Source: Apiospora phragmitis (taxonomy: Eukaryota > Ascomycota > Sordariomycetes > Amphisphaeriales > Apiosporaceae). Taken from it: a DNA stretch of 64,000 bases. Position 1 is the stretch's first letter. Each line of letters opens with the position of its first letter. Location of the stretch: the NCBI GenBank assembly GCA_038363925.1, contig JAQQWL010000003.1, forward strand, positions 1,178,001 to 1,242,000, given 5' to 3'. The position numbers and the translations under genes are program-made. The notes beneath the pieces were generated by a model. That model was given only the letters and a program-made list of their open reading frames with translations, was not told where the DNA came from and did not search any database. Of the stretch, positions 1 through 13,450 are shown piece after piece.

Positions 1-1720
1 ATTATAATAACTATATATTATAATATTTTTAAACGGTATATTATTATATTAATATAATCGTCCGGTATTAATTTAAATTTAATTAATTTATTATTATAAT
101 CCGCCTTACTTTTTATAATATTATTTATATATATAAGTATTAATTTTAATAATAAATTCTATATATAAAAAGAAATTATTAAGGGTGTTTAACCGGCTAA
201 GTTCGTTCTTAACGTTCTCTTTTAATTCTTAATAATATATTATAATTTTTATAACTTTGGTATAATTTAATTAAACTATAATATATTAGAATTCGGTTAA
301 ATAAAAAACGGCTAATCTTTTTTATTTAAAGGTTTTATGTTCTTTCTCCGCTTATCGTTTTTCGTCGGGGTCCTAAAAATATAATTTAAAGGCTTACTCG
401 AAGCCGTCGTAACTTTCGAAAATTCGTTATACCTCTGTGCGGCATAGCTCGACTTACTAGTCGTTTTTTACGAGTTCGTCTAAATAAGGTTTGAACTAAG
501 CGAGTACCTTACTTTTAAAAAACGAAGTAGCGTAGATAACTCGCTAAGTAACGTTTTAAAACGTTTTTTTATAAAATCGTTAATAAGCTTTAATTTAAAT
601 AAAAAAGCTTTAAAAGTTCCCGCTTATCTCGTTAAATAGTATTAACGTATTAATCTTTATACCCTTTTTAAGTATAATAGGGGTCTAAATAATATTAATA
701 GCTATACGAAAGAGGCGTACCTCTTCGCATAGCTTATCGATATTATAGGGTATCTATTTTAGGATACCTTTAGTCCGGAGCTCGTTATGCTCTCTTTCGA
801 GCCGTACGTAATAATACTAGTAATTAGCGCTTTCCTGCTCGAGCTCTTTAATTCGTTTAACTAGCGTCTATCGGATAGGCTCGTCGTCGTTATCGTCGCT
901 ATCGATATCTATAGCAGGGTTTCGCTAAGAGGTAGTAAGGGTGGCGATAGGGATTTTTCTTTATCGGATGATATTACTAGGGCCAGGTATAAATATAATT
1001 CTTATAATGCTATTACTCGAAGGTTTAAGTAATAACTCGTAAAAATAAGAGTAATTAAAATATAACGAACGCTATTTAAGTTTTAAAAAAAACTTAATAA
1101 AACGTATTAAGGTTTATATTAATAATACGAAAAAGTATTTAAACGTGCGATAAAAGTCCGCTTTTATTAATATAATAAGTAATAACTCGTAAAAACAAAG
1201 GGAATTAAAATATATAAATTTAAAAATATTTATAATAAAATTATTAAAATTATTTATTTTATTAATAAATTAGATTAATATTTAAATTAATTATTAAAAT
1301 AAAATTTTTTTATATAAAATATATAAAAAACGTTTATCGTTATATATTTAATCTCTTTCTTTATTAATCCGTTAAATTACCTATAGGCTTACGGTGATCC
1401 CGTTACTGGCTCATAATGATCCGTCCCTTAGATCACGGTGATCTAACCTTAGTTAGCTTACCTCAGGCGTCGTACCTTTATCGCTCCGGGGCTCGTTACG
1501 TGACTCGTCGTGCTTTATTATTATATCCGCCTGTATTCATCCTATCGCTACGCGGGCTAGGGCCGCTTATCTTATCGCACGTTATCGAAATATAACTACG
1601 TTCTCGTTAATATAACTAGCGGTGCGATCGCTGGCTATAATATCGTAGCCGGATCGGGTTATCGTATTCTCGTGCCGGTGAATGGGGTCTTTAGCAATAT
1701 AGTTAAGTCGGGTTATAACA
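1..1720 (-). mobile_element. Gypsy element A: 5' LTR and start of gag, cut by window edge
   Basis: This is the 5' end of a RIP-mutated Ty3/Gypsy element in minus orientation. The LTR occupies about 1061-1720. Its outer end reads ggttataaca, so the element-sense LTR begins with an intact TGTTATAACCC; the inner end is tataacgaacgc. Positions 1-1060 are the reverse complement of roughly 3083-4140 in element B, which is the gag region just inside B's 5' LTR. The rest lies outside the window. A and B point away from each other and flank a pogo fragment. No open frame survives. TG and CA dinucleotides are almost absent, the usual result of RIP on both strands. Confidence 0.8.
1061..1720 (-). repeat. 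5' LTR of Gypsy element A
   Basis: About 660 bp, matching the LTRs at 2391-3082, 9490-10181, 14204-14855 and 21141-21818. A shared landmark is the run of 'cggtgatc' motifs near 1390-1445, seen reverse-complemented in B. This copy is less mutated than the others and keeps the TG terminus. Confidence 0.8.
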
Positions 1721-2390
1721 TAAGCATTTTATTTATTTCTTATAATACGGTTACTTTATTTTTTAAAAGAGCGAGCCGGTATATAACTTATATTATATTT
1801 TTTAAAATTTAGTCAAGTTTAATAAAAATTAATATCGAGGAGTTATTTTAATATTACGAGATTCGATTTTTTACGTATTTAGTTTAAAACTAAGCTTTAA
1901 TTAAATTATTTAAGGTTTTTAATTTTTAAGGTATAAGTAGGCCGGAAGAGGTTATTAAAAGCGTCGGCGTATATAGTTTTATATTTAATTATAAAATAAT
2001 ATGTTCCGGGTTATATAATATAAGTCCTGCCTTTCGGAAACCTCCCTAGATCGGTGAAAGTCGCTTAGAACGCTTTTAAAAACGTTAGTAAGAAGTCCTC
2101 CTTTAAGATATAAGTGAGATGCGCCCGTATAAAACCCTTGATTTCTTTTTTATATAACCTTTTTAATATATAAAAACAGCAGATATTAAGAGGTTAGAGC
2201 TTATATAATAAATAAGAAAGTATATAGAGTATAATAATCGAGTTCTTTTTATAATAAAGCTTAAAAATTATTAAGTAATAGCTTTTATAGCCGTTAAGGA
2301 CTAATAAGCGATAAATACTTTTCGTATAAGACTTTATATATTTATTGAAATATTAAATCTAGTTTTCGTTTTATTTATTTATTATTAAAA
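1721..2390 (-). mobile_element. pogo/Fot1-type transposon fragment (first part)
   Basis: This stretch aligns with about 23,130-23,790 of the complete element P1 and encodes the C-terminal part of the transposase on the minus strand. It is cut on the left by Gypsy A and on the right by Gypsy B. The same element seems to resume at 13,451-13,720 beyond B and Copia C1, so the pogo copy predates both insertions. It is too mutated to encode protein. Confidence 0.7.
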
Positions 2391-3082
2391 TATTATAACC
2401 CGACCTAACCATGCGGCTAAGACCCCACCCGCCGGAACGGAACTATTATACCCTGACTAAGCTACGATGTTATAACTACCGACCGTACTGCTAGCTATAT
2501 TAATATAAACTCTTTTATATTATAGAAGCGCGTAAATATAATTACGAAGATATCCTAGATAGCGAAAGGATAGACCCGACCCGGGAAAGTAGCTAGGAAG
2601 GAGTTACGGGACGAGGAGCGATTAGACTACCACTCTGGCAAGTAAGTTAGGAGCGACGGGATTACGACGCTTCTAAATGAGCTACTGGAATGGATTACCG
2701 TGATCCAAGGGATAGATTACCGTGAGTTAATAACGGGATTATTGTAAGCTAGCGGACGTTTTAATAAATTAATAAAGGAGGAGATTAAATATATAATAAT
2801 AAATATTTTTTATATATTTTATACAAATACTTTTTATTTTAATAATTAATTTAAATATTAATTTTAATTTATTAATAAAATAAATAGTTTTAACGAAATT
2901 ATTATAAATACCCCCCGTTTTTTAATTTATATATTTTAATTATTTTCGTTTTTATAAGTTATTACTTATTATATTAATAAAAGCGATTTTTATTACACGT
3001 TCTGATATTTTTTTATATTATTAATATAAACCTTAATATATTTTATTAGGTTTTTTTTAAAACTTAAATAGCGTTCGTTATA
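2391..3082 (+). repeat. 5' LTR of Gypsy element B
   Basis: Starts tattataacccgac (TG changed to TA) and ends cgttcgttata. It matches 9490-10,181 along its whole length, and 1061-1720 and 21,141-21,818 in reverse orientation. Confidence 0.85.
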
Positions 3083-5479
3083 TTTTAATTATTTTTATTT
3101 TTACGAGTTATTATTTAAACTTTTAAATAATAATATTATAGGAACTATATTTATATTTAGCTTTAGTAATACCGTCCGATAAAAAAAGACTCTTATTGCC
3201 ACCCTTAGTACTTCTTAACGGGACTTTGTTATAGATATCGATAATAACGATAGCGATAACGAGCTTATACGATAAGTATTAATTAAACGAATTAAGGAAT
3301 TCGAACAGAAGAGCGCTAATTATTAATATTATTATGTTAAGTTTAAAAAGGAGTATAACGAGTTCTTAATTAAAGGTACTTTAAAATAAATATTTTATAA
3401 TATTAATAAATTATATAAAAAGGTGTGTCTTTTTTATATAGTTATTAATATTATTTAGACCCTTACTATATTAAAAAAAGGTATAAAGATTAGTACGTTA
3501 ATACTTTTTAATAAAATAAGCCGAAATTTTTAAAGCTTTTTTATTTAAGTTAAAACTTATTAATAATTTTATAAAAGGATGTTTTAAAATTTTATTTAAC
3601 GAGTTATTTACGTTGCCTCGTTTTTTAAAAATAAGGTATTCGTTTAGTTCGAACTTTATTTAAACGAACTTATAAAAAACGATTAGTAAATTAAATTATG
3701 CCGTACAGAGGTATAACGTATTTTTAAAAGTTACGACGGCTTCGAATAAGCCTTTAAGTTATTCTTTTAAAACCCCGACAAAAAGCGATAGGCGGAGAGG
3801 GAGCTTGAAACCTTTAAATAAAAAGGATTAGCCGCTTTTTATATAGCCGAGTTCTGGCGTATTATAGCTTGACTAAATTATATCGAAGCTATGAAAATTA
3901 TAATATATTATTGAGGATTAAAAAATAACGTTAAAAACGAACTTAGCCGGCTTAATACCTTTAATAACTTTTTTTTATATATAGAATTTATTATTAAAAT
4001 CGATATTTATATATATAAGCGATGTTATAAAAAATAAAGCGGACTTTAATAATAAATTAATTAAATTTAAATTAATACGGGGCGATTATATTAATATAAT
4101 TATATACCGTTTAAAAATATTACGGTATATAGTTATTATAATAAGCTTATAAACTTCGATATTATTAAATATAATAAATAAAATAAAAAGTTACGCGGTA
4201 TTTATTATAATTATTAAAAACTAAAATATTATGTTCGAAAATATCGAATATTAAGGAAAGATTTTTAACGAGTTTTAAAAAAATAATATATTAATATTAT
4301 TAAAGTAAAAAATACCTTTATAATAATTATTAAAAATAGTAACGTTATTATTAAACACGGTAGTTTATTTGAGATAGCTTGCTATAATAATAGGTGCACC
4401 TTTTACTTAGCGGATAAGGAAGGTACCGAATAATTCTTTAAAACTCCGGAAAATAAAAAAGACTATAGCCGAAGCCTCGCGATAACGCGAAAGGAATAAC
4501 CCTTTCTTTATAACGAAAATAGTGATTCGATAAATAATATTATAAGTTAATTAAAATAATTAATAAATCACGAATATTTAATAAGTATATTAATAAACGA
4601 GCTAATAAACGAGATTACTAAACTTAAAAACTTCGGCACTGACGGGTGGTTAATTATTTTTAATATCTTTTACCTCGACTCGAAACACCTACGCTAAGTA
4701 TTTATTACGGCCGGTTTTAATTAAAAAATCCACGGTAATTACGTAATAAGGGATAACTTATAAATTTCTTTTATATACGAAAAATACTTTACGTTTTTAT
4801 AAATCTCGTATATATACAACGTTTAAACGGAATACCTCGCGGAGAAACTTAAGTACGGGTAGTTCCCCTAAAAAATCGGTAAGCGATTTATTATATAACC
4901 GTACCCGGATTATATTATCGGAAAAATCTAAACGTCGATTCTAAACGGATAACGCGCGTATTTATTAATATAAAAAGATTTACGGTAATTATAATAATAC
5001 TACTTAAAAGGACGAGATTAAAGGGAGTATTTTAAAGATTAATATTTTAAACACGCCTAGGAAAAATCGCGAGCTTATAAACGTTTAAAAGAAAACGCTT
5101 AATACTTTTAAGATATATAAATATATACTTAATAAAAGAACCCTTTTATTATATTAAAGAATTTATAAAGCGTTTATAATTTATTACGAATTTAATAAAC
5201 CTTCAAGTTATTAGAAAAACCTGAATTTTAAATATTAAAAATAGTATTTTATACGGGGAAAAGTATAAAAACACTTTTATTAATATATTAAAAAATACTT
5301 TATAAAGAACAAAAGGAATAACGGCGACGATACGAGGATCGATCATAAAATATTATTAATAACTTATAGACATAGCGTTTGGGAAATAGACGCCGCTTAT
5401 TATAAAAAGACGATAATAGGCGGACTAAGATAGGTCCCTATATTAAATAACGGATAATCGAGTTATTTATAAATATATT

Positions 5480-8400
5480 ATATTAATAATAAATATAAAA
5501 AGAGTTTATATTAAAGCGCTACTCGATAACGGAACGTAAAAAAACTATATTTTATTACGAATTATTAATTACTTTAAATTTAAATAATTGGAGAAAAACG
5601 CCTTATATCGATTTAAAACCGTTAATAAAGGATTTATAACGTATAACGATAAAGAAGTACGAAAAGAAGTCGCGAACCTTTTAATCGATATTAAAAAACG
5701 TTATAAACGAATTACGTGTAATATTACGGACGTTATAAAATACGATATAATTTTAAAAATACTTTAATTACGAGTAAATAATTCTAAAATTAATTAAAAA
5801 ATAGGCTAATTTTAATAAGATATATTAAAAAAAGGTTTAATCGATAAATAGCGGTCTAAAAAGCGACCTTTTAATAAACTTAAAGTTTTTAAAATATATA
5901 TTATTATTAAAAAGCTTAAGCTAAACGTTATAACGATTATATTAAAAGAGTATTAATAATTCGAAACTCTTTTTAATAAAAAATTAAAAATAGGCTTATC
6001 GTTTTATATACGGTAAGATTATAAAATACCTTTTAAAAATAAAAAAGAACCCTTATTTATACTTATATATAAACTTAACCAGAAGCATAAATAAGCCTTA
6101 AAAAAGTATATTACAGAAAATCTCGAGAAAAAAGTTATCCGACCATTCATATCATTAATAAACTTCCCTATCCTCTTCGTTTTAAAAAAAAAAACAAAAA
6201 CGGGAAACTTAAATAATATATATATATTAATTATTAAAAACTTAACGAAATTATTATTAAAAACCGGTACCCCTTATTTTTAATTAGCGATTTATAAAAT
6301 AAACTATTATATATTAAAATTTTTATAATACTTAACCTCTTTAACGTATATAACCTAATTTAAATTAAAAAAAGAAAAAAATAGAAAACCGTGTTCCGAA
6401 TTAAGTACGGCTATTTCGAATATTAAATTATACCGTTTAGCTTAATTAACGCATTAACTAACTTTTAATCTATAATTAACTATATTTTACAAAAATACCT
6501 CAACAAGTTTATTATAATATACCTCAACGATATCCTTATTTATTCCGAGAACGACGAACAATACCGAAAATACGTAAAGCTAATACTTTAAAAGTTGTAG
6601 GATACCAACTTATTAATTAACTTAAAAAAGAGCGAATTCTACTAACGATCCGTTACTTTCGTAAAATACGTAATATCCTTAGGCGAAATTCGAATAAAAC
6701 CTTTAAAAATCTTAGCAATTAAAGAATAGCCTACGCCTACAAACGCTACGAAAGTTAGATCCTTCTTAGGACTAGCTAATTATTACCGGATCTTCGTCCC
6801 CGGATTTAACAGGATAGCGACACCCCTAACGAATTTAACGAAAAAGGACGAACTATTTTAATAAAAAAAAAAAACAAGGCTTTTTATAATATTAAGGAGT
6901 AAATTTTTAACGAACTAATACTTTATATAATAAACTCGTTTAAACCCTTTAAAATTAAAACTAACGTATTAAATTATATAATTAGAAAATAATTTAATTA
7001 ATAAAACGATAATAAAAAATTATACCCGGTTATATTCTTTTTAAAAAAGCTTAATAAACTAAAACTTAATTATTAAATTTATAATAAAAAATTAATAACT
7101 ATTATTAAAGCTTATAAAAAATAGAAACATTATTTTAATAAAATAATAAAACCGCTTAAAATCTATACCGATTATAAAAACCTTATAACGTTTACTACTA
7201 TAAAAGAATTAAATAAATAATAAATACGATAGTTTAAATTCCTATTAAAATTTAACCTCACTATTATCTATCGAAAGGGTAACGAGAACAGTCGCGTTAA
7301 CATACTAAGCCGACAACCGGACCACTAGGAAGAAATCCTGCCCGAAACGCGGACCATCCTCGCTTACGACCAGGACGGCAACTTTACACCATTAAAATAA
7401 TTAAACGTTATAAACCACGTTTAATATAACGATAATTAAATTACTAAATTCTGATAACTTAATTAGACCCCCGACCCCGCGAACTACCTTAAGGATCACT
7501 TCGAAAACCGCGACGGTCTCGCCTTTTACCGAAGTAAGATCCAGATCCCTAAGCAGTACCGCGAAAACTTTATCCAAAAATTCCACGAGTACCTTATACA
7601 CGGATATTAAAGAATATTTAAAACCTAAAAAAAGATTACTAAATAATTCGATTATAAAAACCTTAAGCTAATTATAATTAAAATAATCGGCAAATATAAT
7701 CTTTATAATAAAACAAAAGCTACTTAATACCGGCTATATAGAAAGTTATAACTAATTTTATTATTAAATAAAATATAAAAAACTATTACACTTAATTTTA
7801 TTATTAAGCTTCCTTTATTAAAAAAACCTTTAATTAAAGTCAATTACAATAATATTTTAATAATTATAAATAAACTTATAAAATATACTTATTTCCTAAC
7901 GTATAAAAAATTTAATAATATTAAAAACTTAATATATACGTTCCTCTAAATAATTATTAACTAGTATAGGCTGCCCGAAATAATTATTTCTAATAAAAAC
8001 AAATTATTTACCGCTAAATTCTAAAAGTTATTTACAACGTAACTTAGAATTAAATATAAACTATTTACGGCTTATTACTTTTAAATAAATAAATAAACCG
8101 AGCAAATAAATTAAACCTTAAAATAATACTTACGTTACTATATTAATTATAAATAAAATAATTAAATATAATTATTACTTATAACTTAATTCGTTTATAA
8201 TAATATAAATAACGAAGTTATGCGTATTTTATTATTCCGAGCGAACTATGGGTACGACTTAGAAATTATTAAAAAACCTTTAAAAAAAGAATTAATATTA
8301 ATCGCGATTATATAAATTAAAAAACTAAAAGAATTTTAAATTATATTATAATAAAACCTTACCTTCCTTTAATAACGAATAAAAAGATACGCCGATTAAA

Positions 8401-8720
8401 TAAGGTTAAAAAAATTAACTTTTAAAAAAGGAAAAAAAGTTTATTTTTTATAACGAAATATTAAAACGAAACGATTAAGTAATAAATTAAACTTTAAAAA
8501 AATAAAATTATTTAAAATTATAGAAATTATTTTAAAAACTAACTATTAATTATTATTATTTAAAATAATATAAATACACCTTATATTTTATATTTTATTA
8601 TTTAAACTAACGGCCGAGGAAACCTTAATCGATACATAATTAAAAATCGAAATAGATTAATATAAATACGAAATCGACGAAATTATTAAAAAAAAAAAAA
8701 TAAAACTTTTAATACCTCGT
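5480..8720 (+). pseudogene. Gypsy pol remnant of element B (protease, RT, RNase H, integrase)
   Basis: Frames are broken but conserved blocks are legible. Near 5516-5535 the protease block reads ALLDNG, where active enzymes have D-S/T-G. At 6520-6546 the reverse transcriptase active site reads YLNDILIYS, expected YLDDILIYS, so one catalytic Asp is Asn. At 6763-6800 comes FLGLANYYRIFVPGF, the start of the RT/RNase H connection. RNase H is visible near 7155-7205 (YTDYKNLITFTT), followed near 7290-7315 by a block ending LSRQP, usually ADALSR in this family. The integrase core is near 7800-8060 (TYFLTYKKF, then LPEIIISNKNKLF) with both catalytic Asp positions changed to Asn. A chromodomain-like tail may follow at about 8610-8760 but is uncertain. 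The gene is dead. Confidence 0.85.
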
Positions 8721-9489
8721 TTAATAAAAAAGTTACTTATTAAAGGATAATACTTAGGAGTTTAGGAAATATTTAGCGAACGCCGCGGAGAAACTTTAGA
8801 AGTTTAAAAAAGAGCTTCCCCCGGGGGACCAACGGCTTAAGCTCGGGGAAACCTACTAAACCAAAAAATAACCAGTTAATATCCCCAGAAATACTTAAGG
8901 AACGTAAGTTATTAAAAACGAAGTTTTTTTAATTAATAATCGAGGAGGAAATACTATTTTCCTTATCCAGCTCCTATATTCCCTAACGAAACGCCTCCGA
9001 ACGCTTTTCTACCACGACCTTCTTTATATAACAAAAACGGGCTAAACAACCCAAGGCGGTAAATAACTACGTTTATAAAAAGAATAAAGTCTTCTTTACG
9101 TCCGACTCTTCCGCCTCTAACTTCTTCCATTAAGCAGCTAGCTTCGTCAAAGCCGACATAATAAACATACTATTATAGAAGCGACTAACCCGAATATATT
9201 CCGAATAACGAAACGACTTCTCGTTTATACGATAAGCTAGGTTTTAATAAAAATAACGAATACAAAGCATATTAATTAAGTCACCCATGGATTCTATATT
9301 AACGATAAAAACTAAACGCGCGACAGTTTTCTTAAACCGAGATTTTTTAATACGATTAATTATAATAAATAAATATTATAATAAAAAATAATAAAGAAAA
9401 AAAACCTACTATAACTTAATAATACGAGTAATTAAAATATTTATAAAATCAATACTTTAAAGATAAAGCGGTTAAAAGAGGGAGGATAG

Positions 9490-10181
9490 TATTATAACCC
9501 GACCTAACCATACGGTTAAAACCCCACCCGCCAGAACGGAATTACTATACCCCGACCAGGTTACAATATTATAACTACCGACCATACTATTAATTATATT
9601 AATATAAACTCTCCTATATTATAAAAACGCATAAACATAATTATAAAAATATCCTAAATAATAAAAAAATAAACCCGACCCGGGAAAATAATTAAGAAGG
9701 AGCTACGGAATAAAAAGCGACTAAACTACCGCTTTAATAAATAAACTAGGAGCGACAGAATTACGACGCCCCTAAATAAACTACTAGAATAGATTACCGT
9801 AATCTAAAGAATAGATCACCGTAAGCTAATAACGGGATTATTATAAACCAGCGGACGTTCTAATAGATTAATAAAGGAGGAGATTAAATATATAACGATA
9901 AACGTTTTTTATATATTTTATATAAATACTCTTTATTTTAATAATTAATTTAAATATTAATTTTAATTTATTAATAAGATAAATAATTTTAATAAAACTA
10001 TTATAAATACCCCCCTTTTTTTAACCTACGTATTTTAATTACCTTCGTTTTTATAAGTTATTACCTATTATATCGATAAAAGCGATTTCTATCGCACGTT
10101 TAAATACTCTCTCGTATTATTAATATAAACCCTAGTACGTCTTACTAGGTTTCTTTTAAAACCCAGATAACGTTCGTTATA
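9490..10181 (+). repeat. 3' LTR of Gypsy element B
   Basis: Begins tattataacccgacc right after a purine-rich tract and ends cgttcgttata. Copia C1 begins within a base or two of its end. Confidence 0.85.
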
Positions 10182-13100
10182 TAGAACAGTAGGAACTAAG
10201 GTTTTTTATATTACTTTAAAAAGGGTGCCACGTACCTATTCGTACGAACCCCTTTCCTATTTTATTAAAAGGGGTATACGATACCCCTCGTAGCTAGTAT
10301 TAGAAATAAATATGAATAATAGAATATAATAATTAAACCTTAATTAAAACCGGAACTTATACGTATGTACGAGAGCTTATTTAATATTAATTAATAGTTA
10401 CCCGTGGCGATTATAGATTAGTAAAAGTGAAGAGACGGTTTTATGTTCCTACCGACGTAAGGGCGACCGTGCTAAAAAGCCCCGAGAATTTCCGCCCGTT
10501 AGAGATTCGGAGGAAGAGCCGAACTGAATTAACCGTACGAGGAGGAACCCCTTTTTCCGAGTATATATTATAAAGAGGAGACTAGGTTCCGAATTATACG
10601 CGAAACTAGCTAGGCTATATATAATTATATATTTAAATAACCTTATCGTACGATTTATAAAATAATAACCCTTATTAAAATAGAGTTAATTACGGTCGGC
10701 GAATCGAGATTAAGCCCGGACGTACTAAACCTAGATAGACCGACGATTTTAAACCCCGAACTATTTATATATAAAGAAGTTTTTTAAGATACCGGGATCT
10801 TTTTAATAGTTTAGAAAAGGAACGTTAACCTCGTTTTTTAAGAATTCGAACTTTTAGAAATACTTTTCGAAGAGATAATACCTAAACTACTTACGATATA
10901 TATTATATGATACTTCTTAAAATACTATATATTAAAAATAAAAAGAACGTTCTTTTAAAAGGCGTTTAATATAAAGTTCGAAAAATAGACCGAATACTAG
11001 TTCGATTAAATTAACCGTATATTTTAAAAAAAGCTCTATTATTATTTTAAAAGAAACGAAGTTAATATATTAATAAGCGGATCCTTTAAAAGTAAGCTCG
11101 TATAATTAATACTACCGGCCGCTTTTATATACTAATAAGACCGACCGGCAGAACCGACTTCGGAAACCTGAAAAAAGGATGTTCCACACCCTTCCCTAGA
11201 ACAGATAGTCGAATAACCGCCGCCTAAGCAAGAGACACCCGGTCTCTATATAGAGTAATCGTTCGCGATATTATGGGACACTTTAGGCTCGACGTCTAAC
11301 CCTAGATTTATAAGTATTTAAACGTCGTAAGATATCGTCCTTTTTCTTTTTCCGACTCCGGTACCGCCGGATTAGACCGTACGATTATTTATTCCAGCGT
11401 ACGTCACGGAGTACGATATCCTTTTAAGTCGAGCTATTTATAATAATAAAATCGATTAAAATAAGGTCGTTACTTTTTTAAAGGTATAAAGGAAAGAAAA
11501 GAATTATACCGGCAAGCCGTACGATATCTTCTACGATAAAGTACGGATATTTATTAGAACATGCCGACGGCTAGATATACCGGAAGATTAATACCACGCG
11601 ATCTTCCCGGACATTCTTTCCGGCCGTGCGGAGGCATTCTATCTCAACCATATCGGACCCGAAAAGAGATAAGACGAGATATACCACCTTATAGACTCGT
11701 ACTTCAGTACGATAATAAACTACGTATAATATTTTACGGACTAGATAATAACCTCTTTCGCACGAGTAAAAAGTAAAAACGCCGAAAAGTAACCTATTAA
11801 GGTCTTAGAAATCCTGCTAAATAAGCTCCAGCTCGTATAACGAGCCCTCGGAAAAGGATTCGAAAAAGAGATCGCTCTCCTGTTACGATCGGCGGGTTGG
11901 TCCCCCGCGGGGTAGCACTTAAAGCGTAGAATTGGACAGAAATAACCTGAAGAGTCATTTCCGAAGCTTTTGCTTTGTGGCGCAGTGGTTAGTCCACACG
12001 CACTGTAACATCTCCATACCTCCGTCGAGCTTATCGAGGAGTTCCGGAACTTTTACCAGCCCTTATCCACTAGAAATTAATATATAAAGCGCTATTCTCG
12101 GACCTTCGCGTATCGCTAAATATAATAACGGATTAAAAGATCTTAAAACGATACCTAATAGAGGAACTATATCGATACCCGGCTAAAAATACGTACTTAA
12201 TTAATAAACGGTTCATAAATAACCGTACGTAAAAAAACTAACTAATCTACGGTAACAAATTACCGTATAATAGCCGACCACTAGAATAAAAAAGTAGCCA
12301 GCGACCCGTTAACACCTTTTAACCAAAGCTATCGTATAAGAACCGGCAGTTCGAACGAGGAACCTGCCGAATCTATTATAAGTAAGGCTATTAATTAATA
12401 AACCACCTAGCCGAAGAGCGAACCCGTATAATAATCTAATACCTCTAAACGTGTAATAACGTGGGACAAGATCTCCCTACCTAAAAAGAATACGGGGATT
12501 TCGTCCGAAACTAAAAAGGGAAAAGAGAGGAGCTAAAAAATAACGAAAAGGAGTATAACTATTTCGATCCGGAAAACGCACGATAAAGCATTACTTACTT
12601 AACGAACGCCGCGTTCTACTACCGGCTTATTAATAAAGATATTTACTCGACGAATATTTAATTAAATTAAAAACAACGAACGAAAAAAAACTATTAATCG
12701 ATATCATATCGCTCCGAGTATCGTATAAAAAAGGGAGATCTCGGAGATCTACTAGGTCGACGGCCGAAATAACCCTATAAACGCCTTTACTAAAAAATCT
12801 CTAAATAAAGCCCTCGAATAGCTAGTATTAATTAATAAGTTAACTATACGCGTAAAAACGTACGTCGAGAAACTAAACTCGTATAACGAATAAAAAAAAA
12901 GAAAAAAAAAGAAATATCTTCTTCCCTAACGGGGTATAACGTATCGCGATATATAATAACGCCCCTATTATTATTACTCCTTTTATTATTATTATTACTT
13001 CTAATTAATAACGAAGAAATAATACACGTTAGCATATATAATAATTTTCCCCATTACTATTATTACTAAGAGACCTACTACTTAACTAAATTAACGTCAA

Positions 13101-13450
13101 GAAGGTATAACATCACCTATACGGCTTAAACAGGTACTAAATACCGGATTAGCATAACCCATCCGTACGAGACCCTTACGAAGAGAAGACTCGTTTTAAA
13201 AAAAGAGCTACCCAAATCTATTATTAAAATAAAAACTACTAATATTAAAATAACAAGAACTAAAGTTTTTTATATTACTCTAAAAAAAATACTACGTACC
13301 TACTCGTATAAACCCCTTTCCTATTTCATTAAGAGGGGCATACGATACCCCTCGTAGCTAGTACTAGAGATAGATATAAATAATAAAATATAACGATTAA
13401 ACCCCGATTAAAACCGGAACCTGTACATATATACGAGAGCCTATTTAATA
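10180..13450 (+). mobile_element. Copia element C1, internally deleted, with a nested 130-bp insertion
   Basis: A short Ty1/Copia element with LTRs at about 10,180-10,386 and 13,243-13,450. The interior starts with a gag-like region, then jumps near 12,650 to the RNase H end of pol (near 12,690-12,830; a mutated block resembling NPxxAFTK is legible). Integrase and reverse transcriptase are missing, although both survive in the C4 lineage (41.0-41.8 kb and 46.4-47.0 kb). Length without the nested insertion is about 3.14 kb, close to C3 (3,185 bp). A 130-bp unmutated element sits at 11,881-12,010. Most of the rest is RIP-mutated. Confidence 0.8.
11881..12010. mobile_element. 130-bp solo-LTR-like insertion with 5-bp target duplication
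   Basis: The segment begins TGTTACGATC and ends CACTGTAACA, so its ends are TG..CA with a 6-bp inverted repeat TGTTAC/GTAACA. It is flanked by tctcc at 11,876-11,880 and 12,011-12,015. Copia copy C3 reads cgctttccatacc at the same place (about 30,884-30,896), which is the empty site with one tctcc equivalent (tttcc). Unlike its host it has normal base composition, so it either arrived after RIP or escaped because it is short. Positions 11,977-11,992 resemble a tRNA A-box (tggcgcagtggttagt). It could be a solo LTR of a miniature LTR element or a tRNA-derived element. Confidence 0.7.

Larger units (their letters stand above)
2391..10181 (+). mobile_element. Gypsy element B, full length, RIP-inactivated
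   Basis: A 7.8 kb LTR retrotransposon with LTRs at 2391-3082 and 9490-about 10,181. A purine-rich tract (9474-9489, aaaagagggaggatag) directly precedes the 3' LTR. Gag lies at about 3190-4600. Pol follows in the order protease, reverse transcriptase, RNase H and integrase, the Ty3/Gypsy order. Many in-frame stops are present and conserved Asp codons read Asn, as expected when GAC or GAT becomes AAC or AAT. The 3' LTR end abuts Copia C1. An antisense open frame at 7401-7601 is only the complement of pol. Confidence 0.9.

Noticed and set aside
7401..7601. 66-codon minus-strand open frame inside Gypsy B
   Set aside because: It is the complement of the pol region between RNase H and integrase; RIP removes most minus-strand stops by chance here. 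No independent coding evidence.
11561..11776. 71-codon plus-strand open frame in Copia C1
   Set aside because: Part of the degraded gag region; the same stretch in C3 and C4 is full of stops.
11970..12010. Possible tRNA gene (A-box-like tggcgcagtggttagt)
   Set aside because: There is no complete cloverleaf: no B-box, T-arm or matching acceptor stem follows before the copia sequence resumes.
12844..13035. 63-codon minus-strand open frame rich in Asn, Phe and Arg
   Set aside because: Low-complexity product of AT-rich repeat runs in the Copia 3' region.
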